DNA from: Durusdinium trenchii | Lineage: Eukaryota; Sar; Dinophyceae; Suessiales; Symbiodiniaceae | Assembly (NCBI GenBank): GCA_963970005.1 | Contig: CAXAMN010003558.1 | Location: 1,522,854-1,586,853, forward strand | Direction of reading: 5' to 3' | DNA length: 64,000 nt | The notes under the pieces: model-generated | The model's database searches: none | Told to the model about the DNA's origin: nothing | Seen by the model: only the letters and a program-made list of their open reading frames with translations | Shown: positions 1 through 12,664 of the stretch, piece by piece | Numbering within the stretch: position 1 is the first letter of the stretch | How the letters are laid out: each line of letters opens with the position of its first letter | Program-made: the position numbers and the translations under genes

Positions 1-661
1 GTTTTAGATCAATACCCCAGCAGTTTCATGTCGGGGTGCTTAATGGAGGATAGGGATGCCCATTGTCCACTCTCGGGATCTATAGTCTTCAAAAACCCAC
101 CGAACTCTCCTGGCCGAGTTGTTTTGCCCTGAGTCCTGCAGGCGACCGTGAAGTGCTGGGCTCAGTCCGACGTCCGTTCGACCGCGAGAGACAGTGACTT
201 GGTTCACCTCTCCGGAGGGTGGACGCTCGAAAGCTGCAGGAGTAGACCCCCCCCTCTTTGGGCCGGCCATTGCGGTAGACTCTCACTGATGGCCATGTAG
301 CCTCACCTAGTCTGGGGGCCGGATTCTTAGGGATGGGTCCTGGGCCTTGCAGGCGCGGGCGCCGTGCAGCCCGAGTGGACTGTCGGGGTCTTCTCAAAAC
401 CACTCAGTCTCAGTTGTAGAGGAAAATGGTCGAAACCACGGGGTCATTTTCAGGGTCCAGGTTAGTCTCCCCTAAGAGAAGTGGTCACTAGGCCGTACCA
501 ACTTGTCCGATCTCGCAAGGGATGTGTGGGGATTGTGGGAGCAAAGGAGTGTGCTGAGGGGGCTAGTGCTTTTTCTGTGAGAACGTAAGGGCCTTTTGTA
601 TCTGTATCAACTATAGTTGATGTACATGAACGGGCAGTAAATGGAACTTTGCAATCTGGAC
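1..661. other. No gene recognised at left edge
   Basis: Short overlapping ORFs occur on both strands but none has convincing coding character or splice-site bracketing. A stretch near 30-66 resembles sequence near 18600 (both contain gtgcttaatggag), so part of it is probably dispersed repeat. Confidence 0.4.
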
Positions 662-889
662 CTCTGCAGGAGGCCAAGCACGCCGAGTTGGCAAAGCCAT
701 GTGCCATGCCCTGAACATCGAAGACGGACTTCTTTCCCAGCTTGTCTCTGAATTCTCTAAGGTCGATGATCTTCTTCGTGGCGCGGTTGAAGCCAAAAAC
801 TGTTGAGAATCGAGTACTGAAGCTTCTCATCAAGATGATGCAGGCCAGGAGAAAGTTAGACTTTTCATGATTTTTCGACTCATACGCAG
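662..889 (-). CDS. Candidate exon of an unidentified minus-strand gene
   Basis: On the minus strand this interval is open within a 152-codon reading. It is bracketed by an AG acceptor (CTCCCAG) and an AG|GTCC donor. The peptide includes FNRATKKIIDLREFRDKLGK and then SVFDVQGMAHGF. Third codon positions in this part are mostly G or C, which is better coding character than the overlapping plus-strand frame. I do not recognise a domain. A plus-strand reading (RVGKAMCHALNIEDGLL) also exists, so strand is not certain. If correct, the gene runs opposite to everything recognised further right and would pair with the minus-strand candidate at 1085-1317. Confidence 0.3.
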
Positions 890-1084
890 CTGGGAGAGTT
901 GGAGTTGGAGATATCTGCACAAGATTGGGTAGAGATGCGATGCAAGAGAAGCCGATGAGACTGAGACCCTGAGATTGCCATTATCCGCAAAAGGGCAGGT
1001 CAAATGGAGGGTCTAAGATGCAAGATGCGGTGATCAACCACGGGTTATTATGAGGTTTTAGGGTTTTAGGGTTTAGGTCTTGTT

Positions 1085-1317
1085 GATGTTGACGTTCTTG
1101 ATACCTTTACAACCTGTTCCTGTTCCTTGACAAACAACTTTCGAAACCAACGGCGAATCAGCGAGATCGCCCAAATCAATCCAGATCGAATCATGTGCAT
1201 TTCGCTGCGCCGACATCCGCGTGCCGAAAGCGCGCTGATCGTCGTCTCCCAAGCCCCCAGGATTCCGAAGCCTCGATCCGGACCAACGCCCTCATTTGCG
1301 TGGGCCGCGTCTCCAGC
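1085..1317 (-). CDS. Candidate exon of the same minus-strand gene
   Basis: The minus-strand frame is open here and reads ETTISALSARGCRRSEMHMI followed by an amphipathic, partly hydrophobic stretch (SGLIWAISLIRRWFRKLF) and KEQEQVVKV. That could be one membrane-associated helix with a basic flank. Codon third positions are moderately GC-rich. It lies just upstream, in minus-strand sense, of the candidate exon at 662-889. I do not recognise the protein. Splice junctions were not fixed, so the ends are approximate. Confidence 0.27.
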
Positions 1318-1399
1318 CATTTGCCACTCGGATCGAGGTCCGGGGTGTTTTGGTTTTAACTACTTTTTTGGATGAAACCTTCTGAAACGTGGGCAAACG

Positions 1400-4300
1400 A
1401 CGGAATTGCAATGCTGCAGCTCTTCTTGGTTCCTGGTGCTTCGGTGAGGGAAGTTCATCCTATAGTACTATCTTGAAATTACTCGTTGCCTAGGTGAAAC
1501 ATACCTTTTGATGGCTGCACAATTAATTGATTATGGTTTCTTGTGGCTCCTTCACTTGCCTCACCCATCCTGACCCCAGCTTCGCCTCTTGAAAACACGT
1601 AACCGGTCGGCTTTTTCGGCGATGTCACCAGCGTTTTGGAAGAAAAGAACCGGTTCGAAAGGCAGGGCCGCCTTTTTGGTCACTTAGTCCCAGCTGGTTC
1701 AGGTGTTCTCCCCGCTGAACACTGGAAATCCGTGCGACACACGCCGAGGCCAGCGGCTTCCGTGAGTCCAACCCTGATGACGGTGGTGGGAATGGGCCTC
1801 AAGGAGTGGGGCGATGGTCGGAGGTCCTGCCGGATGAGCATAGTAATTCTAATTAAAGCAGCTTGTTTCTAATAGCTTCTTGTTACTACTAGTAAGGCAC
1901 TTGTTACTAGAAGCGATGCACTTGTTACTAGTAGTTCAAAACGCATGGTTGGAAAAAACGCCCTAATTGGGTGGGTGTGAAGGATATGTCAGGTTCCCTT
2001 CTACTATCACCAGGGGGTCATTGCTTTTCAATGCTTTTCATGTTGTTTGCTAGTGTGAGATATACTGATGTACTGTGTATCGACAGTATGCAATACAGAC
2101 GCCTCCCAGTGAAGTTAGCTGCACTCTGCAAAACTCCCATGCCTTTGCAATTGACATAATTTTACTGGTAAAACACATGCTGTTGTAGAGTTCTACATCC
2201 CAACCATGCATTTTGAGACTCAACAACACACCAAACACTCAGAGGCTAAACCTACCTCCCAGTTTGTCCCCCGATTGGCCAAAGTGTCCCACCCTCTCCG
2301 TAGCTGGCGCTTCAGGTGGCGGTAGCTTGCGTCCGGCTCGGGTCCGGCTCGTCAGGATCCCTTCACTCCGTGCCGCTGTGCCGCCTTGCAGACGTTCGAT
2401 GGCCTCAGAACATCGATTGCCTTGCGAGTGTGTCCTGCAAAAGGGGGATGGAAACCATAGGTAACTTTTTGGTGAAACAAATCCGAATAGTTCAATCATG
2501 TTCAATCCCTCAATTGTTGTCCTGGGGGAGACAGCTCTTTTCTAGATCTCTCGTGTTTGCCACTTTTTGCAGCAGGGTGTCCAAGGGGACCTCTCCGAAT
2601 GTGCAAGAGTAGCCTCACTGGCTCTCCCACACGGCTATGTCGAAGTCGGCTTTTGACGGTCAGGGCCATGACAGGTGACAATCATTCCCCAACTGGATGA
2701 AAACGGGACGAGCTCAAGAGCTGGGGGCAAGCTCATTTGTCCGGTTGCCAAAGTGGAAGATGGAATGCTGAAGGCAGCGCAACCTCAGCCACCCGCCCCT
2801 CGTGCTGGGTAGAACTTGCCGGTTCATCCTTTTTGATTTAAGCAAGTCTGGCAACCCATAAGTCTGTATGCAGCAGTGCTTCTTCATCCCTTTTTGGCAA
2901 CGAAATTGAAATTGGACATTGCTTGCAGGAGCATCTAGAAACCTGTGTTTGTTGCAGTTGGATTTGTCTTGAGGGATGGATGCGGCATAGGGATGTGTTG
3001 AAAAACACCCCATGTTTCTTCCTTTGGTGACCACATGGAACATCATGAAACGGTCAACTCTGTTGACTCGGAGCAACTCCACCATGGGACACCGATGTGT
3101 CGACCAATGGTCGATTGGATCGGAGTTGCGACGACGGACCTGAGGGGGGCAACAAGAACAAGACCGGGGGACATGGCGTGAAAGATGAAATTGTTTCATG
3201 TTCAATATACCCGTGTGGAATCCCTTTATGTTTTCCTGTACCTGGACGTCCTTTATATATAAAAGTAGATAAGGTCCCCCTACCATGGCACGCACATGAG
3301 CCTTGGATTCAGGATTTCATAAGTTTTTCGCATTCCATGATGATTTTATCAATCTGGATTTTACAAGAGCACATATTATTCTTATTAAATTCCTAGTGGT
3401 GGGTCCACTAGTGAACTACCTGAGTTTCAGGATTCTATTAAACAATACCTGGAGATTGCTTTGAACAATGCCTGGTTTCAGGATTCTATAAATTCCCTCG
3501 GCAGTTGAAACAGATCCTGAGTTTTTGTTCTTTGTTATTTATTTGTGTCGTTTGAAACGCCCACGCCTGTGGGACTTTGTATACCATGCCCACGCCTTTG
3601 GGACTTACAACCACGCCCGCGCTTGCGGGACTATCAATGAGTCGGACAGTCTTGGGTCTGCACCCCAATCAATGTGGACTCATTGCTTTCTTAAGCGCAG
3701 CAGGCCGGATGACCACACCGACGAAACCCTTTCAATGCAGGATCGCTGGCGGAAAATTCGTTTTGTGACTTCAGCGCAGCAGAAGGTCGGCAAGCGCGCA
3801 CCCAGCCTCGGGCATCCCAATGCAAACGCCCAATTGCATCTATATAGGTCAACCTCCTTGCAAGGCACGGTGATACCAACCTGACAAGCCATTAACTATC
3901 CACAAGCCAGGTTCCAGCACATCTTCAATGGCCCATCATCAATAGTATCCTCGCTAGCTATGCTAGAGTTATCCTCCATCGTGAGCTCGTCCGGAGCAGC
4001 CTCCTGTGCGGACTCGCCCTCTGTGTCCGAAGCGCAGTCTAGCCCGCCAGCCCGCAGAGGCGGCGGCTGCTCTTCGACCGGCATGACCCCACGTTGGAGG
4101 CCCTAAACGGAGTCCAGCCCTCAGCCACCTGACGCAAGATTTCCCGCTGGCAACGTAAGGCTGGTAGTACATCATCTCTGCGGATCTCTGCGGTACTTCT
4201 CAACGCAACCTGAGCTGGACCGAAGCCTGTGGTGACCTTGCACTGCCCGATTCTTTGGAGAAATCTGCAACTGCACGCCCCAGGAAAGGTAAGTTGCTTT

Positions 4301-6240
4301 CAGGGAATGCAAAGGAAACTTGAGAACACTTTCTCTACCCAAAGAGGTGTACTCGCACAGACATCTGCGATGCTGGGCCAACGCACAAGAATATTGTAGC
4401 GGTTGCGCGCCGTCAGATAAAAGGAAATCTCGTTTCGGGAAAGCGCAGAACTGCAAGGGATGCACCAAACTCGCGACCCAAGTTCAAGCCCGTTGCACCA
4501 CAGTCCCAACATCCCCACGCAAAACCTGTGGGGCTAGTCTTGCCCCGCCAGACCCAGCCACGGATCGTGGCGTCCAAGGTTTGCACGGAAGACAAGTCGA
4601 CACGCTGAATGTCCGAAAAGCGCAGGCTGCACCAAACCATGTAAAAAACAACCAACCAAAAACCGATCCTCGAGCGCCCCGACGATGCTTCTTGCTCTAA
4701 CTGGCACACTAAAAAGGGGCAAGGGCAACGCCTCCCGTGTTGGTTTCCCGTGCCACTTTTCCGCGCGCACCCAACTTGACACAATCGGCCCGGCCAGCTG
4801 CTCTCCCAGGTCTTTCAATACAAGCTTGGTGGCATTGAATTTGAGGGTATGCACCACTGCTTTGGCGCCCGCCACTCGGTTAAGACCCCGGTTTTGGCGT
4901 GCCCCTTCGGCCAAAGCCTCTAAGAACCCCAGAAACTGTTGACTGTCCGGCTGCCCAACAAGGATGACGGAATCTCGACAAAACCGTAGCCACTTCTGCC
5001 AGCCACTCAAATGTTTGCGTATATAGAGTGGATGGCGCTCGTTTCTTCAAGCTGCTGTCCGAGAGCATGCCGAAAAAGCCTGACCGTGATGGATTGCAAG
5101 GGATGGAACAGACAGCTGTTATTATCTTTTTCTGTGTGGCATTTTCAGTGTTTTTGTTGGCACAAGGAATTCATAAATCAATGGTGTCCCAGTCCCGGGA
5201 TGTCCCGGGGAGGACGTGGGAAAGAATCCCACCAAGATCTAGGAGTGTTTCCCCGGGGAGTTCAATGTTCCTATGCCAGGATTTTATAGAACTTCAATTT
5301 TGAAACATGAGCCTTGACCCACAAGACTTCATAAATATCACGAGTCGGATTGTCCTAGGATCTTTTTCTAGGACCCCAGGTCACCCCTGTGAGTACTGAC
5401 GGGTATGTTGAATCATGTTAGCACAAGGTACTGACCTGGTTTGATTTACAATATGTTACATGTTACGGCACTCCCAACCCTTGGGGTCACGCCACGGACC
5501 GACATCTTCCTCACGAGGCTCTCAGCGACCTCCAGCTGCTTATCGCCTGAGGAGGGCATCGTGGCGCATCGTAATAGGTCCAGACACGCGAGCGTCCAGG
5601 TGAAGCCCATCAAGCCCTGCACTGATCATGTATATATCGTTTTTTGATAATGTCATTGTGTGGTTTCCTCATGTTCATGTATGACATTGTTTGTGTTTTT
5701 TTTGGGGGGTGGCTTTAACCCATGTTGAACGGTGGGGAGGAAATGCAAATCTTCCAAATTCCTCCATGGGGTGGGGCACTTTTTAAGTATACAAGCAAAC
5801 AACAAACTACTGGATGCGACTAAGACAAGGTTCTTGATGACAGAATACTAGTAGTTTCTTTCATGGACCATGACAGACCCCATGCAACATTGTCCATCAA
5901 CAATCTACCACATGCAGTGCACCTGTTTTTGTCCACATACTACTGGTCTTGGTAGCAAACTTGGATGCAGATTTGCTTTACATTCCCTATGTATCCGCAT
6001 ATATACCTTCTCAGAAGGTACTTGGGCCCTCCTGGCGCCTATACATAAAGAATCATAAAAAATTCCAATCACCTTCTCATAAGGTGGCAGTGGATCCATA
6101 GGGATTGCTTTATGTTTGGGTCACCTAACCTGCACACCCACGGCCGCGGTTTGTGTCGATCCCAACAACCGAAGGAGTTAGCGCAGAAGCTTCTACCAGG
6201 GGTTTGCCACCGATTGATAGATCCAGATCAGGCCAAGTGA
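1400..6240. other. No convincing gene; noncoding or intronic
   Basis: Only short shadow ORFs are present. The 193-codon minus-strand ORF at 2714-3295 has no recognisable motif and irregular composition. A block at 1864-1945 contains repeated TTACTAGTAG units belonging to the dispersed TAGTAGC repeat listed separately. Near 3560-3640 the phrase cacgcctttgggact is repeated about three times at a spacing of roughly 30 bases. Confidence 0.4.
1864..1945. repeat. TAGTAGC / CTTGTTACTAG repeat block
   Basis: The unit GCACTTGTTACTAGTAG recurs about three times with small differences. Related blocks occur at 16873-16975, 29431-29503, 30338-30425, 41520-41635, 47212-47290 and 52345-52535. Confidence 0.6.
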
Positions 6241-6492
6241 CGCAATTCGGTGCATGTCGGAAGTTCCGGAACTATTTGTGTTGGAAGGGCCAAAGTGTCA
6301 AGCAGGCGATGAGATGGTTCAACAGCGGCAGTGCAGATTTGTCCTTGTGTTTCAGACTCACTGATCCTCAAGATCTCCCAGAACAGACCTCCACAGTCTT
6401 CCCCAATGCTGCCAAGTATGCTGCCACTGCGTTATTCTTGTCACAAGGGAACATGGGTGTGTGTTGTTCTGCCGCATTGACTGCTGTGGCAG

Positions 6493-6564
6493 GCGGTGGC
6501 TGACATGGCCTTCAGCACCCTCAGCAAGTTGCAAGATGTCGTGAGGCAGGGACAAGACTCGATG
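6493..6564 (+). CDS. Candidate internal exon, unidentified protein
   Basis: The interval is bounded by a GGCAG|G acceptor and an ATG|GTGTGT donor. It reads without stops as AVADMAFSTLSKLQDVVRQG plus QDSM, a regular helical-looking peptide with GC-rich third positions. About 150 bases upstream (6248-6350) another frame reads MSEVPELFVLEGPKCQAGDE and could be the preceding exon, but its boundaries were not resolved. No family is recognised. It may belong to the same long plus-strand gene as the candidates at 11300 and 14750; that link is speculation. Confidence 0.4.
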
Positions 6565-9500
6565 GTGTGTATCAAGTCAAAGAGGAACTGATTTCTTGGG
6601 GGCGTAGGCAATGTAGGCAATGTCACTCCCTGAAAAAAATAATGATGGAAGTGAAGTGACTCACGAAAAACCCACCTGGTTGGTATTCAGAAAATGGGCC
6701 ATGCCATCCACCATGAATTGCAGGCGTTCAATCGTGTTTGTTGAGTTCATGAGAAACGCATCGGCAGAGTGGCAATTTGTGTTTCACCACCCGAGCGCAA
6801 TTTTCTTCAGCCGAGAGTGCAGTGATACCACTGGACTTGGGTCTGGTGAAAATTTGGAAGACTCGGAGACACCAATCCAAATATTAGCAAGGGGTACTTG
6901 GCATGTGTGACCTAATTACTGCAGATTTTGGAAATCAAGACCTGTCGCACCCGCCTCTTCAGCTTTGGAGTCTTAAACATTGAGCCCTTTCCGCATGTAG
7001 AGCCTTCAACAGACACTAGTCGTCCCTTCTTCCTGAGAGCCTGAGGTTGAACATCCATTTTTTACTTGCCCAGACGCTCCAAACAGCCCTTGGGTCCCCC
7101 TGCATATGAGGGTCCAATATACGAAGGTCAGTGGAGTCTTCTGACTCTCCCAGCTCAATAGGACCACAGGACGCCCCCATGGTCCTGTCCACACTCGTCC
7201 TCCCATCCTCTCCTGGCTCGCACCTCACTTCGGTAGGCAGAAGATGGCTGAACGCCGCGAGGCTGCGCAGGAGACGCCGCGAGGGCGGTGGGATTCCGTT
7301 CCCGCCAAGTTGGGGGATCTGCCGAAAGCTTTCAGAATGGTGATCTCATAGAGACTTCAGGAAATCGTCAGGAAGAAAGTAAATCCAAGTGAATGCCAAT
7401 GCCAAGTAAATCCCTCTCCTGCGAACAGATGTTGGAAAACGTTCCATCCATTTCCATCCATCCCTATTCTCCCGATTGGATAAGTAAAACTTCATAAAAC
7501 TTCACTAATCAACTAATCTTCACTCTCTTGGCTTTGTCAGTTCCTACATTTCAGCCATCATGCTGTCGGGTAGTGGTGGTAAGCAGGCCATGCCGGCTAT
7601 GAGTTGGAATTTCCACTATCCAGGATATGATATGTGTTAAGTGTGAATATGTTATGTCTTTGTGATTATGATGGGTTGCATGTTTGGTTTTAGTGTACTT
7701 GAACTTCTTTCCACTGGGATGGGCATTGGCTTGACAGTTCCAAGGACAGTGTAAATGTGTGTGTGTGTGCGCGTGGGATGGAAGCTTTCTAATGGCTCTG
7801 GTGAACCTCCAGTGCATAACACGAACATACACCAACCATGTTGTCGGAGTCGGTAAAAATCAGATAACTGTTTGTGCAGTAGTGAGATTGTTGTTGTACA
7901 TTTGATTTTTCTTGGCTCTTCGTTCTTGCGTGTTATGCAAATGTCATTTGTTTCACATGTCATTGTCCAAACAAACGCTATAATCTTCAAGCTCTTGCCA
8001 CGCAGGAGGCACCACAATCCGAGCAGCTCCCAAAGGCATCCCGCCACAGCTCGTTGGGACTGGGGAACGACCGACTTGTTTTGGGTGATCGTCCTACTTA
8101 GAACATCTACTTCACTCTAAGTCTAGATGACCATGGACCCATTCCATGTAGGTGGGAAGATCCGAAGAGGTGTGAAGATCCGGGCATCAGCACGGATCCA
8201 TTCACATTGATGTTGATGACCCATTGCCATATCCCATGCTCGCATCACCTTTCTCTGCACACTGACCAGATATCTCAGATATTATCAGATGGGTCAAGCC
8301 TGGAAAGTTCAATCATGGGATGGGGCGTTTGTTTGCTTTTGACTCATTACGGCTTTTTCAGCATTTCAACACGGTGGTGTCAACGTTTGCATGAATATTC
8401 CCTTCATTTCACTACAATGTTTTGTGTTTCTTTGTTCAGGTTCAGGCTGTAGATGGATTTGGTTCTACATGGCATCGACGTCCATGATAAGACTTACAAG
8501 GTGCATTTTGGATGATTTTGGAGGGGGTCCATGTGGGAAAGTCTGCCACATATTTTTGGTGAGAGTGTGCCCATGCAGAGATCTCTAGTTGAAAGATCTT
8601 GCACGCTTTCTCCGGAAAAGGGGTGTTTGATGGTCTTTGTTTCACCATTTCAGGTTCATTTGGTCCATGCCTCACCCTTTCACATCACCTGGTTCGGTCA
8701 CCAATGAGGCCACCACACCCACCATCACCCAGGAAGACCACTCTGGATGGGCCACCAGTGCAGGCGAGGCTTCAAACAATCGATGCTTTGGGCACCGGAC
8801 GTACGTGGGACGCTTCGAGCGGACACCTCTCCTGCTGCAACTGGAGTGTTGATGACGGACCGTAAGGGATTCTTCTGAGGTGACGCTGGGCGTCCAATTT
8901 GGTCCTTCTCGCTGGGTGGAATAGAGCTCGTGGCCACCAGGTTACCGACACCAGTGGTGTTCCGGTGGGGCTTTCTACCTGGTGCGTTTGAGGTTTGGCT
9001 TTCTATACAGGTGTTGTGCTACCAGGATCCGGGTTCGCGCATGGAAGGACCGGATCCATTGGTGTTTTGGACCCTCAGCATGGCATGAAAGACCAGGGAG
9101 GAATTATTTATAGGGTTGTTTCGCGCTTGGAGGATAGGGAAAGACCGTCACATCACATCCACAAAGCAGATGGGTCGGCGTCTTTCGAAGCTGCTACCTG
9201 CCTCTCCATGCATCTCCCCTGGATTTGACGGGTTTGGTCTCTCTTTGGTATAGGAAGAGACGACCAATCCCCATGTAGCTCCTTCTTTACAAAGAAATCA
9301 TGGGAAGGAGAAAGTCAAAGCTTGCAACAACGATTTTCTCTTCTCATCAATACAGTAAAGCCGACGGACACGTGGCGGCCCGGCCCAGCAGGGAGTTTCT
9401 TCGGCATGGACAAGGTGCGTTTGTTTCAGCGGGTGCGTCAGCGGGTGCGTTTCCGCTGAGCTGACGAGGGGAGTCTCGTTCCTGTGAGCTGACGAGGTCA

Positions 9501-11299
9501 AAAAGATCACCGGAAAAACATCATTGAGAGGTGATCAATCCAGGAAGAAACATGTTCTTTTTTTGTGCAGGACCTGCTGATATCCAAGTTGTTTGTTTTT
9601 TTTTTCGGTTTGGCAGCCTCCCTTGTCGGTGCCGTGCGCTCGCTCCGAGGGAGTTAGAAGGAGTATACGCATGATTCCCCTTGGAATGGAAGGTTACGCT
9701 GTCGGGGAGTAGTTATACTTCCAGGTTTTAGATGGTTTTGGTGATGTTCGCCTTTACCATTGGGGTTTGGAAGGCTACATTGTTAACCCACTGCCACCTG
9801 TTTTTGCGCGTTGATGTACCATGGAAACACTCCAGTCAGACTACCCGATAACACGCACACATACCTCACATAGTATTTAAGCATGGAACATGAAGTGGAA
9901 CCCTTAATAATCCTTTAATAAATACCGTTGCTGATCAACCGGTTCTCACTCCTTTTCGAAAAGGCTTTCCCAGTCCCCACACACGGAGCTGGACCGGGTT
10001 GATCCCAGTCCCCCGAGCCTTTGTCACTATATAGATAACCATCTCTTCGGGCAGTTCCGAATCGCATCGGAGGTCTTTGAGCTACCCACACTGGTGGGGT
10101 AAACACCCTCCACTTCCGAAGTAGGTGTCCCCACATCGGATGGCCGGGTCGGTGTTCTTTTCTTCGTATACCCGGTTTCGGTCTCTGACCTGTCTCGCGA
10201 CGCGACGCGAATGGTCTCAAGACGCGATTGGTCTCACCTGTCACAGGTGCGACAAAAGCTGATGGGTTCCCTGGGCCGAAGGAAGCCGTGCGACGGAACG
10301 GTCGGTCCTGTGCTACGGGTTCGGAAGGTGAGTGTGCGGGTGAGTGTGACGGGCGGTTCGGATCCGAGCTGCCAAACACAAGTTGAGAGGATTTGTGGGT
10401 GACCCCCAACCAATATAACAGACAGACCCCCTCCCAATAACCAATGTTTTCAAGTTTAGTGTGTAATATTCATTGGGAGACCCCCAACCAATGACTTTAG
10501 AGGTATTTGGGGTGTGTATATCACCCCCTTTTGCTGGCTGAAAAGACTGGATGCTAGACTGGTCGATGTCTATCAGTCATCAGGGGTCCGGGCATCAGGG
10601 GGCGAGACCTGTTTGAGATGCACACCCATATGATCAACCCGTCTTGTTTGGAATTCCTATACTTGCTCCCCTTAGCCTCTGGAAAGACCTTCCATGCGTG
10701 TTGCAGGGAGGGTTATAAGTTATAAGCGAGAGCTATTAAATCCATAGAAAATGGGTAATTACTACGTGGATGGTTTGGCTTAGTTGTCCATACTGCTTTG
10801 CGGACTGAGCACTCTGCGGCTGTGGCAGGGCCTTCCCCCAAAGGTGATTCGAATCCGGTTCCTGACCTTCCAGAGTCCGTTCAATCCGCTTCCTGAACAT
10901 GTGGCATGTTTGCAGACGGACAAAAGCCATCTCTTTCTTTGGCCGACTCTACATGTGGAGAACATGTGCAAAGTCCCCGCCCCCCTGGTTGTTCTTTGAC
11001 TAAGGTCCAAGGTCCAATCTGGTTGCTGTCCTGTCCTGCTTTCTCGGAGCCAGTCAGGTGAACACAAGACGTATGTACCATGCAGAGTTCGCTTCTTCAA
11101 CAGCGAGCGGAGTCCAACTCGTCATCGGACCTCTCACCCCCCAAAAAATGGCCCAAGTTGGCTTCCTGACATGGGGATACTCACAAAAGCCATTTGTTAT
11201 TTGGTTACTCAAGAATCCCATGCCCTTTGGGGAACGAGTTTTCCTTTGACCATGTCTTACACATGACATGTAAGAAGACATGGAGAACCTCTTGCTCAG
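6565..11299. other. No convincing gene; long noncoding stretch
   Basis: ORFs here overlap one another on both strands and lack motifs. The longest, a 164-codon minus-strand ORF at 9915-10409, is low-complexity in proline, serine and arginine and looks spurious. At 9423-9497 two short units (cagcgggtgcgt and gagctgacgagg) are each duplicated. A GT-rich run lies near 7755-7772. Confidence 0.4.
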
Positions 11300-11374
11300 G
11301 TGTTGCTGGCTCCATGACCACTGAGAAGAGCGTTGCAGCCACGTTCGAGGACTTGGAGGGTGACCTGGGAAGAG
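11300..11374 (+). CDS. Candidate internal exon, unidentified protein
   Basis: A CTCAG|G acceptor and an AGAG|GTCACT donor bracket a 75-base interval. It reads VAGSMTTEKSVAATFEDLEG followed by DLGR, with good coding-like codon choice. The peptide is acidic and unstructured-looking. I do not recognise it. It lies 3.4 kb upstream of the AAA-type exon on the same strand and might be part of that gene. Confidence 0.38.
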
Positions 11375-12311
11375 GTCACTGCGATGTGATAGAAGTAGTT
11401 ATATATACCAAGAAACACCCAACCCAGACACAACCCATGGGTCTGGCCTATTAACCGATCAGGATAGTGGGTTGAAAAGGGGTCATTGTAGGCATATGAT
11501 ACAATGGATGGTCTGGGCAATGGAAGAGCATCATCTCCCGAATCATCCTGTAGCTTTTGGGTATCAACGGATCACACATGCTTGGGTGGGTGATTTACGC
11601 ATGCTGTTCCCCAAAGATGTACGAACCAGCCCGACTTGGCAGGTGACCCTGCTTGATCGCTTGCTCAGTCGTGTTTCACGTGGGCGTTGGATCCTCCACA
11701 CGTCCCAAGTGTGGACGTGTCAAGTCGAAAGAGCGAGCTCATAGCAGCTGGCTTTTTTGGCGTCCCCACTGCGCCCAGGTCCCCAAATGAGGCGACGTGG
11801 AGGGAGATGGAGGGTTCTTTTTGCGGCAGGATTGGTGGGCGGAACCCTTGGTCCCACCACTGGCTTCGGTTCAAAGTCTCAGCCCGCTATATAGGGATGA
11901 TGGACGGAAGGATTTTAGAGATTCGCTACACCAAGTACACGAATAGGCTTAAGAAAAAGGGAACAACATGATACAACCAGTGCGTCAGGTGTTTCTGCCA
12001 CGTTGCGACGTTGACTCGGCTCGAGTCTGTTCCTGTGTCTTAAAATGGATGGGTTGACCTTTGGCAACAGAAACCCAGGATGAAGACCCCAAATTCTTTG
12101 GAGTATGTTGAAGGTCCTTTTTGATATACGTTGGACCTTTTAGTTTGTTCGGGTGAAATTCTTAATAATGCGGCAATATTGTTGGTTATGCAGACCTCTA
12201 CTGTAAAAAACTATATAGATTATTTTCAGATGTCACGAAAGCTAGCATCAGCTAGCTGGAGTTGCTCTTGCTTTAGCAAGTCAAGGGCTCGCAGCCTCGA
12301 GAATCATGAAT

Positions 12312-12352
12312 CACGTGAAAACTTCACGTGTAGGGGGGGGCCCCCCCCCCCC
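12312..12352. repeat. Perfect 8-bp hairpin followed by G8C12 run
   Basis: CACGTGAA and TTCACGTG form a hairpin with a three-base loop at 12312-12330. Two bases later come eight G and twelve C in succession, which can itself fold back. Confidence 0.6.
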
Positions 12353-12492
12353 GCGGGTTCAACTCCCCCCTGGGACGCTTCCGGTACGTGCTATAGTGCT
12401 ATGTTTAGGTGGCAGGTGAAGTAGGCCACTGTTTGAGTTTGGAAGGGGGGGCATGAAACATGAAATTTACGCGAGGGTTCAAGGCTTCAATG

Positions 12493-12664
12493 ATGAGCAA
12501 CACGGGAAGTCAGAAACCAGGCGTATCAGATACACGTGCCTTTGAGCTTCCTTCGGCATCTCAGTGCATATGGCTGACACTTCACTCGACAAAGATGCTC
12601 AAACAAACATACATAAGCCAGGTGTATCTGATACGCCTGGTTTGTGACTTCCCGTGATGCTCAT
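12493..12664. mobile_element. MITE-like foldback element
   Basis: Two 43-base arms (12493-12535 and 12622-12664) are inverted repeats with about two mismatches. They enclose about 86 unrelated bases. Each arm includes the core CCAGGCGTATCAGATACAC or its complement. There is no ORF, so it fits a non-autonomous element. No clear target-site duplication was seen beyond a weak ATG on both sides. Confidence 0.75.

Noticed and set aside
2714-3295. 193-codon minus-strand ORF
   Set aside because: No domain, scattered Cys/His without zinc-finger spacing, no splice context. Likely chance.
6620-6910. 96-codon plus-strand ORF after the candidate exon at 6493
   Set aside because: No splice boundaries, no motif, and the overlapping frames are equally open.
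9915-10409. 164-codon minus-strand ORF rich in Pro, Ser and Arg
   Set aside because: Low-complexity and overlapped by other open frames; no recognisable motif.
12350-12372. tRNA B-box-like word (GGGTTCAACTCC)
   Set aside because: No A box at a suitable distance and no cloverleaf could be drawn; it adjoins the G8C12 run.
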